Assembly (NCBI GenBank): GCA_900557435.1
Contig: USSH01000015.1
Span: 1 to 18,266 of the forward strand
Length of the DNA: 18,266 nt
Direction of reading: 5' to 3'
Source: an uncultured Coprococcus sp.
GTDB taxonomy: Bacteria; Bacillota; Clostridia; Lachnospirales; Lachnospiraceae
How positions within the stretch are numbered: the stretch's first letter is position 1; each line of letters begins with the position of its first letter. The notes beneath the pieces were generated by a model. The model was not told the origin of the DNA. It did no database searches and saw nothing but the letters and a program-made list of their open reading frames with translations. Positions 1 to 11,100 of the stretch are shown one piece after another. Made by a program: the position numbers and the translations under genes.

Positions 1-4
1 GATA

Positions 5-1009
5 ATGGTGAAGCATATTCGACAATTAAAAAGAGAACTTGTGGGTGCTATAATTTCACTGGCAATCACGGTATTGGCACTTGCGTCCACTACATATGCT
101 TGGTATGTTGCGAACAATAAAGTGGATGCCATAACATCGACTATAAGTGCCACAACGAATGGCTTCATACTTCAGATAGCAACACTGAAGGAAGGAGTCC
201 AGCACGGTGGTGAACAGAAATCACTGGAGGCACTTACAACCGGTGCAACCTTAAGTCCTTCATCGACAGATAATCTGAAGGATTGGTATGTGTGTGCAGG
301 ATGGGACGATAAAGGCCTTGTAACAGGATATAGTACTCCGGTGTTTGAGACGGGGGCTGACGTCAAGCCGGGCAATTACAAAGTGAGTGGCGACGACTAT
401 TATGCATATATACGAAGTGATTATATCGTATATACCATTACAGACACAGGAACTGCAGATGTATATCTGGATGCAAGCGAAGGTGTACCGATCACGGTTA
501 CGCCTAAAACAACGAATACTGGTTCAACAGGGTCAGAGACAGTCACAGGATCTATGAGAGTTGCAATTACCACACAGCCATTAGGTGAGGATGGAAAGAC
601 CCCGACTGGCACAGAAGAATTAAGACTTGTCTATGCTGTAAATGATGAGACAGGAAAAGGCAATGACAGCACGGCTATGGCTGGCTGGACAAGCATAAAG
701 AACAATGCCGGTACACCGGTACTTGGCGAAGTTACATATCCGTATATATATGGTGGACATTATATTGATCAGCTTACTACAAGCGGCAAGAACTGGGTGG
801 CAACTAAGAATGGAGATAATTTCACTATCCCAGATAACTCGGAGCCGATAGCCAAGGGTGTCGGCTATGATGGAATAGTGGTCCATGTCTACATCTGGAT
901 GGAGGGAACAGATGCCGACTGTGTAAATGGAAAATCCATAGAAGACGATCCTACGACCTATGATGTAACCGTCAAGCTCGCAGGAGTAGCAACAGGAGAA
1001 AATAAATAA
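5..1009 (+). CDS. SipW-type signal peptide secreted protein (LEGxDxxC family, copy 1)
   Basis: Predicted secreted surface protein of 334 residues. A short basic N-terminus (residues 3-10) leads into a hydrophobic segment (about 12-30) that ends in STTYA-WYVANN. This matches the SipW-dependent signal peptide class, with cleavage expected after A32. The mature chain is rich in Thr, Gly, Asp and short beta-type segments. Near the C-terminus is MEGTDADC (residues 299-306), followed by a closing beta strand ending in LAGVA. The same architecture recurs in the genes at 14594, 15579, 16549 and 17415, so this is one of five paralogs. Here the first Cys of the motif is Thr. The gene starts only four bases into the window, so the ribosome binding site is not visible and the start is provisional; an upstream in-frame start cannot be excluded. 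Likely a fibre or matrix subunit by analogy with TasA; exact function unknown. Confidence 0.85.
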   Translation: MVKHIRQLKRELVGAIISLAITVLALASTTYAWYVANNKVDAITSTISATTNGFILQIATLKEGVQHGGEQKSLEALTTGATLSPSSTDNLKDWYVCAGWDDKGLVTGYSTPVFETGADVKPGNYKVSGDDYYAYIRSDYIVYTITDTGTADVYLDASEGVPITVTPKTTNTGSTGSETVTGSMRVAITTQPLGEDGKTPTGTEELRLVYAVNDETGKGNDSTAMAGWTSIKNNAGTPVLGEVTYPYIYGGHYIDQLTTSGKNWVATKNGDNFTIPDNSEPIAKGVGYDGIVVHVYIWMEGTDADCVNGKSIEDDPTTYDVTVKLAGVATGENK

Positions 1010-1098
1010 TAAACAAGATTGAAAAAGGGACAGGTACAAGAAGCCGCATCATATCGTGATGAGACAATATTTGCTATGTCCCTAAAGGTGTTTTAATA

Positions 1099-1117
1099 GG
1101 CACATGCGATTTGTGCC
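1099..1117 (+). other. RNA hairpin between genes 1 and 2
   Basis: GGCACA and TGTGCC form a perfect 6-bp stem with a 7-base loop. Flanking AATA and ATATT can extend it with one bulge. It lies about 30 bases before the ribosome binding site of the next gene and lacks a following T tract, so attenuation or a processing site is more likely than full termination. The role is inference. Confidence 0.4.
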
Positions 1118-1146
1118 ATATTGTGTAATTTGTCCGTGTGAGGCAG

Positions 1147-1155
1147 AAAGGAGGG
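1147..1155 (+). promoter_or_regulatory. Shine-Dalgarno site of gene 2
   Basis: AAAGGAGGG lies 10 bases before the ATG at 1166, which fixes the start of the TasA-like gene. Confidence 0.8.
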
Positions 1156-1165
1156 ATACCGGGAA

Positions 1166-2128
1166 ATGGATAAGAAGACGAGAAAATGGCTCAGATATGC
1201 CGGCGTTGCAGGCCTGCTTTTGCTCATCGGAACTCTGGCGTTGTTTGTGAATGGAAGCCTTGGAGCATATACCAACCTGAACAGCGTGAAAAGAGTAGTG
1301 TCAACCGGAACGCAGAGCGATACAATGTTTGGATCCAACTATCTGTCATTGGTCAGCTCAGTTGATACAGACTATTCCATTAAGAGGATATCCCTTGATG
1401 ACAGTAAAGAAGAGATGTCATTTACAGTTGTTGTCAGCAATTACGCATGGGGAGATGAGAAACGCTACAATCCGAAGGATATCTCATACACTGTGACGGT
1501 ACAACTGCTGTCAGTGGATGGAGGAAAACTGCCTGAGGATATCAGTGGTATAACGATAAATGATAAAGCATTTGATGAAAATGGTACATGTGTCCTTGAG
1601 GGGCAGACTCTTCGTACGGGAAGTGCGAGTAGGAATGAATACAAATTCGTATTGCCAAGTACACTCAAGAACAAGATAAAAATACAGATGACAGCAGAGG
1701 CTCTTGGAGATTCGGTTGATGCTGTAAACTCAAAGAAACTTGCAGCCATATTGTCATTTGCTGATTATGTGACAACCAAAACATGGACAGGGCATTTTAT
1801 TGATTCCACGGATAAAGCCCCGGGCGAGTATGATGCTTTCAACTATGAGATCTCGGGAAATGGTGCAGGGACGGTTACAGTGACGTGGCCGAAAAGCCTG
1901 CAGCTCAGCAAATGGGCGACAGGTGAAACGCAGATGGCTGATACATACAGCTTTGGAGTCAGTGATGACGTGACATCTATACAGTTCCAGTTTTACAGGA
2001 ATCCGGATAGTCCACTTAACCTTACCAGCAAGGATTCAAAGGCACAGTGGGAAGAACTTGAGAAAATGATCAAAGTTACATTTACAGATACAGAAAAGGT
2101 TGATGAAAATGATAAAACGCAGAACTAA
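1166..2128 (+). CDS. TasA-like secreted protein with SipW-type signal
   Basis: A 320-residue secreted protein. Residues 1-11 are basic and 12-28 are hydrophobic. The junction NGSLGAYTNLNS followed by VVSTGT resembles the TasA/camelysin pattern, in which the signal ends at A-[AF/Y]-[FT]-N/D and an S-G-T strand follows shortly after; cleavage is expected near residues 33-34. The mature chain looks all-beta, with a first domain of about 150 residues and a second starting near TGHFIDST. It lacks the LEGxDxxC motif of genes 1 and 6-9 and so belongs to a different subfamily. Its last 20 bases overlap the giant gene, which suggests translational coupling and coordinated amounts of the two products. 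Known TasA proteins form extracellular fibres; a fibre-subunit role here is inference. It could instead be an accessory or anchor subunit like TapA. Confidence 0.8.
   Translation: MDKKTRKWLRYAGVAGLLLLIGTLALFVNGSLGAYTNLNSVKRVVSTGTQSDTMFGSNYLSLVSSVDTDYSIKRISLDDSKEEMSFTVVVSNYAWGDEKRYNPKDISYTVTVQLLSVDGGKLPEDISGITINDKAFDENGTCVLEGQTLRTGSASRNEYKFVLPSTLKNKIKIQMTAEALGDSVDAVNSKKLAAILSFADYVTTKTWTGHFIDSTDKAPGEYDAFNYEISGNGAGTVTVTWPKSLQLSKWATGETQMADTYSFGVSDDVTSIQFQFYRNPDSPLNLTSKDSKAQWEELEKMIKVTFTDTEKVDENDKTQN
2095..2111 (+). promoter_or_regulatory. Overlapping start region of the giant gene
   Basis: The start lies inside the end of the preceding gene. AAAGG (2095-2099) is followed by three clustered in-frame starts: TTG 2100, ATG 2103 and ATG 2109. 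Only ATG 2109 has a normal spacing (9 bases). The weak ribosome binding site and the overlap suggest re-initiation by ribosomes finishing gene 2. Confidence 0.55.
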
Positions 2129-5100
2129 TTGGGCAAAACGTACAATAGCAGCTGTGATGACGGCATGCATGGTGCTTACCACACCAGGTCTGGCACGTGC
2201 TGAAAATGTGACAAGTGAAGAATATATGACGCAGGAGACTGCCAATTCTGACGTTGAAACCGCAGAGAACACGGCTGACACAACAGAGGAATATACAGGC
2301 AGCAGTGAGGCTGATACGACAGAGGCTGATACTGACGAGCCGGGAACAGAGATCACAGAGGAATATACCACTGAAGAAGGTATTACAGAGGAAGATACTA
2401 CAGAAGAAGATACCACAGAAGATATCACAGAAGAAAATACCACAGAAGAAGATACTGCAGAAGATACCACAGAAGAAGTTACATCAGAAGATATCACCGA
2501 GCTCCCTGACAGCGAACAGGATGCTCCTGATTCACAGCAGTCTGCTGAACTGGCGGATGCGGATGCTCCAAGCTTAACACTGGAAGCAGCTGTGAGTATG
2601 TCATCGAGTATGCTTAGCGTCAGTGAGCAGGGGATACAGGTGAAGGATGGTACTGGTCTGATCCTCCTGTCAAATGTTATCCCGGCAGATTACAAAGACA
2701 AAGTGATCAATCTGGTTACTACATCAGGCTGGGATGTTACAAAACCTGTGACAGTAGGTGGAAATGAATATAGCTTCCTTGGACTAGGAAGCAGCGATTA
2801 TCCGTTTGAGGGAACATTTCAAATAGATACAAAAACAGCATCGGATAAATATTCGATTTCTACTAACAGGACGTTGTTTAATGCACTTTCTACAAAGGCA
2901 GTTCTCGGAAAACTGTCTATTAGTATTTCGGAAGAATATCATACGATAGAGGGTGCACTTCTTTCTGCTGTGTTGAAGAAAGCTGATGCAGCAGAGGATG
3001 GTCAGTCAACCTTAAATAGTGATATTGTACTCAGAGAAGGTGGAACAGATTCTATATCCGAAGCTATAGTTGGTGGCGGAATGATAGGAATTATGGAATC
3101 AGGTACAAGCGCCAATATAACCTTTGAGAATACGCTTGCTTGCGATCTGAAGATAAGTGGCACAGACAATGTTGGTCTGTTCTGTAATACCATGGATACA
3201 GGAGCATCTCTGACAGCGGAATATAAAAAGACTGCCGCGGGAGGTTCTGTCAGCATCGAGACAACGGGAACGGATAAGAATGCCGGCGGATTTGTAGGCT
3301 ATATGAATACAGGAACCAACCTTATCATAGCAGGAACTTCTGTAGATAAGGTCAGCTCAAAAGCAGGAAATGCCGGTGGTATCGTTGGAGGAGTGATAGA
3401 TGGAAGCCTGACTGTCAAGCAAGCGGATGGGGACACAAGTACACTGGGATTTACATTTGCTGATACGCTTACCCTGTATGCAGGAGATAAGAGCACTTCT
3501 GCCAATCAGAAATCAGCAGGTGGCTTGATCGGGTATTACGAGATAAGCGAAGATGGAGGGCCGATAGAATTCGATCTTTCCCGGTACACATTCGAAAAAT
3601 TTGAGGTGAACTGTGATAATGCCACGGAAGGAACAGCATTTGTCGGTGGTTTATTTGGTTCGCTCATAAACAATTGTTCTGCGGGGAGGAACATTTCAAT
3701 CTCATCTGCAGCAGCAAATACAATAAATACAACATTAAAGACTAAAGTAGATGATCTTGGCGGTATGATCGGACAATATACGGCAGCTAGTAAAGGAAGT
3801 ACTTTAGCTATAAAAGGTAGTGCAGACACCAGCAAACAGACAAAGGTTGTAACAGATGGTGCAGGAAAGATAAATAGTAACTATGGCGGGATCATAGCGG
3901 AAATTGATAAAAATGCTTATGTGGAGATAGATGATGTATATGCTTCTACTGCCAATATAGGATCAAATTCCGGATCAGCCTTTGGCGGTTTGATAGGAAT
4001 AATAAAAAATGGGTTTCTTAATGCGGGAAATGTAACTTTGACATCGGAAACAGACATTTCAGCAGACAATGTTAATGGACGCGGTGGTCTTGTCGGTTGC
4101 ATTGAGAAAGGTGTATTACGTCTGCACGGCACCACTGATCTGAGCGGGCAGAAGATAACAACAGCGTATAATCATACTGGGCAGATTGTTGGAAAAAACG
4201 AGAATGGCCTGATATACGCAGTTGGCGATGGCAATGCACTGGCTGTTGATGGAAGCGGATGGAGTCTTATTCGCTATAACGGAGCAGATCGTGGCGGTTC
4301 TGATATCGGTAACTGGGGGGCAGTTGTGCGCCTTGGTGGAAATCTTACAGAGGGAGAAACTGGTGTACTCTCATTGGATCAGGATACGCATACTGTCACG
4401 ATTCATAGCGGAACAGGAGCGGCTATAAAGGATGCAAATGGATTTGCAGCTTACGCACTGGCATTCGATATTTCAAGTGAATATTCAGACAGTAATGGTG
4501 TGTTGAAGTTTGATGGAGAAGTAAACAAAAACCAAACTCAGACAGTGACTCTGTCCGGTGATGTAGATCTTAAAGGCACAGGTATTGTCGGTATAGGTAA
4601 AGATTCAGAGACACAGGAGTTCAAAGGAACATTTGATGGTGGAAATCATAAAGTTACATTGGACATAGGAACTGCATATGGTAAGGATGAACCGGATAAT
4701 GCAACTGCAGCAGGTCAGATGTATGCTAAGCGAAGTGATCAGAGAGATGCCCATTATAGTTTGGCAATGATTCCATTTTCTAAAGATGTGACTGTCAGTG
4801 ATGTAATAATTGATGGAAAAATCAATTGCAGTATATCAAAGAATGTAAGCCAGACCACAGATGAAAGATGGCCTGCATTTGTGTCATCTGTTCTTGGGCT
4901 GGCGAGTGGAACCACTATACTTGAAAATGTAACTGTTCGCACTGGAATATCTGTAACCGAAGATACGAATGCCCCAAAATTCAATATATGGCAAAGTGGC
5001 TTTGTGGGACGGTGTCAGGGTACTAAACTGGATGTTACAAATTGTACCTGGGGAAGCAGCTCGTCACTTTCAGACGAGAGAGATAAGGATGAGCACAGGA

Positions 5101-8100
5101 TCGGTGGCTTGGCAGCAGAAGTGATGGGCGGATGCACAGTTACTGTAAAGGACAGCATATTAAGCGGAACAATAACCTCAAAATCCACACAAAATGCTTT
5201 TGTCGGCGGTATGATTGCGGTCAGCCGCGGGGAGACAGAGGGAAAGATAAATGATAAATCAAGCACCATCAAGATATCAAATGTGGAGGTAGATGGCGAA
5301 AAAATAAATGCTGAAGCGACAAGCACTAGTGGCGGGTTACTCGGATACAAGTGGCAGAACACGGACGTGGTGTATGAAACTGCAGAAAGCACTGGTGGTG
5401 TGACTATATCAGGCTCTAACCTGACTGCCTCAAGTGCCCAGTTCGGTGGACTTGTATATCAGGCAAGCGGATACTGGAATGCAACGGCAAAAGACAGTAT
5501 TGTGTTCACAAAAGACAGCGATAGTAAGGGGAATACTTTTACCGGAAAATCGGATAAAGATAATACAAGCGGTCTGTTGGTAGGAACAGGTATTGTTAAG
5601 TTTACCCAGAACAAAAAGGAAATTACAGATGCCATGTATCTTGAAGTGGGTACCTGGGGGACTGGTTCAGATTCATCTTATAAGATCAATAAAGATGCAG
5701 TGATACTTAAGATCGATAGTTCTGAATACTTTGATGAGTTAGTTGGAATCACAGAGGATGATAAGACAGGCAGCACCAATGCGGTGGTATCTCTGGCAGT
5801 CAGGGACAGCTCAGGAAATGCGGAACGCATTGATAAAACTGAGAATAATACCTATAAAGGACAGATAAAGAACTACAAGAATACGCATGCCAGATATTAT
5901 TACAATCTGGACAGCTACAGGAAAAATAATACCGATAATTTGAGTCTGGGCAATGTATCAACATCGGAAAATCTGGTGTTGTGGAGTGTTTCTCAGTATG
6001 CAGCAGAGAATATAGGAACATACTTCCGAAAAAGTTCGACAAATACAACCACGATTACCGGTGATATTGACCTTACAGGATATTCTTACTATCCGGTGAC
6101 ACCGCTTTGTGAAGTGAAAGTTGGTGATGGAAGTTCTGATACGGTATTGACATTTGGTTATGAAAGCATGAACACGTTTGAAAAGGACTACAAACCGCTT
6201 TCTGATACGGAGTACCAGCACCATCTCATGCAGCATGGACTGCTGTACAATGTCGTTCAGAATGTTACGGTGAATAAGCTGGCCATGAAGGGCAGTGTTG
6301 GCAAGGAGACAGATAATTCAGGTGCGTTGATTTTTGGAAGCGTAAAGGGTGATACCACTACGAAGACAGTAGTTGTCACTTTAAAGGAAGTAACGCTTTC
6401 TGGTATCCGTGTGGCAGATATACAGGAAAGTGATACATATGCACCACTTCTGATCAACCGTATGGAGCAGGCGGTCAGACTGGCAGTGGACACACTTTCC
6501 ACGGGCGACGGATATACATCAGGTTCTGAAACAATCTATGCAGCAACCAGTCTGATAGGGTATGTCGGAAGTGCAACAGCGACAAAGCTTACACTTTCTT
6601 TTTCAAATATCGCACTTGATGGACGAGTGTCAGCAGATTCGAAAAATAGCACTTCCGTATACAACAATGGAAAAGTTCCAGTTGAATATCACACAACCCA
6701 TACGATATTCACAAGGGCGACTCTGATGGAAACGTTTATGTATTCCTCATCGGGTTCAGGCTCATATAACTTTAACAGTGATGACAGCATGGTTACTTAT
6801 GGAGTAGAACTTACAAACTCTGGAACAGTCGGACGTAATCCTGATATGCAGTATCAGTATTATGATGCAGATGTTTATATAACTGATGAATTGAATAATA
6901 CGACAGCAGATGAAGCATATGTGAAGAACAGATATAAGGATACGGTATTCCTTCGTTATGTTCATTCTCAGCAGAACATCACAACTGGAAACTATGAGCT
7001 GGATATCAACCAGAGATCATCAGGGCTCTTGGAGGGCTGTGGTACTTATGGAGATCCATATATAATTAAAGATGCGCTTCAGCTTACTTCATTGGCTACT
7101 TACATTCAAAGTGCAGGTAGTGTATCAAAGTTTCAGGCAGTGTTCAATTCTAAGGTTATAGAGGATCAGTCTCAGACAGAGGCTAGCTATCATGTACAGA
7201 AAGGGGCTACAGGTGATGCAGCCGGAACAGATGATGTATATACATGGGGAAGTGGAACATGGACATCTGGGGCAGCAAAGACCATAGATAAAGACATAGC
7301 AACGAAGTACCTTTTAAATGCATACTATAAGATTAATACGGATATTACGTTATCTGCAGAGAAATTCAGTGGACTTGGTACATCGACAGAGCCATTCAGC
7401 GGAGTAATAGTTGGAGATAGTAGTCTGGCGGTTACGATATCTTTTAAAGGAACGAATGCAAATAAAGACAGCTTTGCCGGACTGATAGCATATAGCCGTG
7501 GAAGCGTTGTAAAAGATCTGACAGTAGATTTTACGAATGCGACGATCACTATGCAGGCTGATAAATTGCCTGGTATAGAAAAGAATCCGTTCTTTGGTGG
7601 TGTGGTTGGTTACTGCATGGGTGGAGATACCATCATTGATCATGTATCGGTAAACTATGGATCAGGCTCGGTGGCATTTGTAGGCACATGTGATTATATG
7701 GTCGCAGCAGGCGGTTATGTCGGTCTGGTGGGTGGAGCAACGCATGTGACGGAAAACTCTGATTACGAGAAGACCGGAGGCGGTGTGGTATTCCGCAATA
7801 TGTCGGGCACGACAAATACATTTGAAGCAGCCTGTCCGGAGGCGGAAAAGTCAAATAAAACAGTAAACATGACAGATATAGACTCGGCGCACAAGGCAGG
7901 TCAGTCAACGACTGACGGTGGCGAGTATTTCTATCGTAACCCATATGTTGGACGAGTGTTAGATGGATATGTCTGTGCAGAGGGCTGTACCGTGGAAAAC
8001 ACTGACAAGAATTATACGATCCCGACATTAACAAAGGACGCGAATGCTCTTCAGGTAACAGATAATGGCACCGATCTTGATGTCAAAGTAACCTCTGACC

Positions 8101-11100
8101 AGGGGTTATGGCTCTTATCGGCAATAGTGAACAGCGGTGCAGGCGCTATGGATTCTACCGGAAACTATACTGACGTTGACAAAAACCAGGTGGTCGATGC
8201 ATACCAGTATGGCAAACCTCGTACTGCCTCCTATGAAGGAATCGGAACAGCCGAAGGAGATGCGTCTGCAAAGCTTGCGGATGAGGCATATTGGGGTGGA
8301 AAAGCAAGTGATGCCGGTAGTGATGCAGCGAAGAACAGGGTTTCTTATCTGGTAAAGAACTACACAACAGGAACTGCGGCAGCAAGGCTTGCAGGAAAGA
8401 GCAGCGCTGAAACCAATATCCCGGTCAACCTTACATTTGACGCTGAGAATGTTGATATGACAAGCTATGGCAATGGCTTCCGTGGAATCGGAGGAAGTTA
8501 TGGGGAGAACAAAAATGTATGGAGTAGTGATTGCAGTATTAAAAAGGTTTATCGTCGAAATATACTGGTTAAAAGCATCAATGCTCAAAGGACTACTAAC
8601 ACAACCATAAAATTAAAAATGAATCAGAATGATTATAAAGCTGAATATAAAGATGGTTCCTGGATAAACCAGGGAGCAGGCTTGTTTGTTGATTTTCATT
8701 TTACAGAATCATGTGAGGTAAAGTATCTTAATATATCCGGGAATGTTAAGGCTGGATTGTTTGATGGGAATAATCTAGTGTGTACGACAACAAGAAATCC
8801 GGATACAAAAACCGGTGTGGGCAGTTTTGCTGCACGAACTGCGAATTCTAAGGGGAAAGTAACATTTGATCAATTTAAACTTGAGGATATGGATGTGTAT
8901 GGTGGGTATATGACCGGAGGTGCTATAGGATTTATTGATGGCTGGAATACCACAAATGCAAGAAATATCTGTTTCAAGAACTGGTCAACAAAAAATGTAA
9001 ATGTATTGAAGTGGGTTGAAAATGACGGCAGTGCGGGAGGCCTTGTAGGTTGGAATGTTGGCTATGGTAAACTGGAAATAGAAGGTGATGGAACAGAAGA
9101 TATAGTTAAGAATCTTAAAGTTACTACGATTTCAGATACATATAAATATGCTGCTGCGGGAGGCCTTGTAGGGGCTTGTGATTTCTCAAGCGTAAGTATC
9201 AATAATGTCAATGTAGACAACTTGACAGTAACCGGAACATGGCTTAGGGATGCAGGTGGATTGATTGCAGGCGGCAGAAATGGTAACGGTAAATTAGTTA
9301 CCGTAACTGATTGCAGGTTGAGTAATATTACTGTAATGAACAATCAGCACAACACAAACGATCGATGCACAGGAGGAATAATAGGATATCATAATACTAA
9401 ATTAATTATTTCAGGTGTAAAGATGGATAAGAAATCTATCATCAGTGGTCGTCAGTATACTGGTGGTTTTGTAGGTTATTCTGTAGGATATGTTGAAATC
9501 AAAGACTGCAAAATATATGAAACTGATATTTATAGTAGTTCTAATAACTGGGTTGGTGGATTTATTGGCTGTTTTTTTGTTGATGCGACTGCTGTATTTA
9601 AAAACTGTCTAGAAAAAAATGTTAATATTCTTGGACGATATGTAGGTGGCTTAACAGGTTCAAATAGAGGAAACATACAGGCATCAGACGTGGAATTTAT
9701 CGGTGTAAGGGTGGCTACAAAATATGATAATGCTTATTCTGCTGGCTTGCTGACAGGTTTCACAAAAGAGAAATGTAACATTGTTGTTAGTGGATATAAT
9801 ATTTTAGCTTCTTCTTGTAAGGTTGGATATGTAAAAGTATATAATGTGGAATCATTAACGCCTACTGTCAAATTTGAACTCAAACCTAAAACGGGATTAT
9901 GGGTAGGAGATAATCAAGCAACTAGCAAAATTAATCTTGTTGCAGTCTCAACAGATGGAGACATCTTTCCACAGAAGGATATCGGGACAGATAAGGGTAC
10001 TACAAATATAGTATACGCCGATGCTCCGGCTGATACTTCATATAAGCCGTCAGAAACTACAGGCACATTATACACATCTGCAAACCCATGGATGGATGTC
10101 AACCCGAAAAGTGACGTACCATTTGAAGATGGAACGGTTATGACTGGTAATGCAGTTGGAAAGGGAACTGCCGTTTCTATATTAAAAGAACTTAATTCAA
10201 GTTCTCCGGCTGCAGATTACTATTGGAATCTGACAGATAATAAGACGGAGCTTTTGAAGTTCCTTGACCAAAATAGTGACGCTTACCTCACGACTTACAG
10301 AGCGGAGGAAAGCGCGACCACGACAGTGAGTGATACTGTGGACTTCCCGGTGCTTGTTGTGAATAATACCGGTGATGTAGATACGACCATCTGGAATTAT
10401 ATTGCCGCCATGACGAATGTCAACGCGGGGACAACGGCGAAATCACAGGTGAAGAATGTAACTGCGAAGACCTATCAGTGGAAGGTTAGCAGCTTTGCCC
10501 TGCAGACAAAGGCGAGCCTGAGTGTGAGTACAGCAAAGAAGATATCCATCACTCCGAATGCATACGATAACCAGAACAGTCAGTTTACGTTGCTGGATGT
10601 GACATATGCAGATCCGACAGACAGTAAGAAGACACATGTATTCCATCTGTATATTCCGGTGCTGGTGAAGAAAGTTCTTTATATTGATTTTGACGCCAAG
10701 TTCCTTGCGGGAACGGATTACTGTGCGGCTGATTATCCTGCAAAAGGGCAGGAAGGACATTATGCGACAGCAGGATTTGGTGAACCGTTAACTGCATATA
10801 TGGAATACAATTATGACAAGGATACAGATTGGCAGTCCATGCTTGATAATGGAGAGAATCTGTTGTGGTATTATGATAAGCAGCTGAATCTCGCAGAGGG
10901 AAGCTCGGCAGATGTCGGAACATTACTTCCTGCAGGCACGAAGCTTACACTTGTTGACAGACAGACCACTCAGTATTATACCTATACGACAGGTGCCGTT
11001 GAAGATGTACACAGCTTTGATCTTAGCAAGCTGACTGCACCGGATGGAAGTTCCACATTCAGTCCGGTTTATATCTGTGATCTGCTTGGCCTGAAAGCGG

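Larger units (their letters stand above)
1010..1165 (+). other. Intergenic region with two inverted repeats
   Basis: This 156-base gap is the longest in the cluster. It holds a 7-bp inverted repeat AGGGACA (1026-1032) / TGTCCCT (1077-1083) enclosing a smaller CATCA/TGATG repeat. A second hairpin, GGCACA/TGTGCC, lies at 1099-1117. Neither is followed by a T-run, so neither is a textbook intrinsic terminator. The region may form an RNA structure that tunes expression of the downstream genes or stabilises processed transcript ends. No riboswitch class was recognised and no good promoter was found. Confidence 0.35.

Noticed and set aside
1071..1099. Possible promoter TTGCTA with 17-base spacer and TAATAG
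   Set aside because: Both boxes match the consensus poorly and the -35-like box overlaps the inverted repeat; not strong enough to call.
1010..1165. Cyclic-di-GMP or other known riboswitch in the longest gap
   Set aside because: Hairpins exist but I could not match the conserved core bases of any riboswitch class.
2036..2497. Minus-strand open frame of 153 codons, Ser/Val-rich
   Set aside because: It is the antisense of the Thr/Glu repeat tract; its composition is a direct shadow of the GAA/ACA codons and it has no ribosome binding site or independent signal.
2352..2499. CRISPR-like array
   Set aside because: The repeats are short, coding, in frame and without unique spacers; they are a protein low-complexity tract.
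2254..2577. Plus-strand Lys/Gln/Ile-rich frame of 107 codons
   Set aside because: This is the shifted frame of the same repeat tract, giving a repetitive low-complexity peptide with no plausible start site.
7633..8588. Several minus-strand open frames opposite the giant gene
   Set aside because: They mutually overlap, are rich in Cys, His and Pro from reversed codons, lack start signals, and lie opposite a clearly coding frame.
10926..10940. LPAGT, resembling a sortase motif
   Set aside because: The order is not LPXTG, and it lies about 550 residues before the C-terminus without a following hydrophobic and charged tail.
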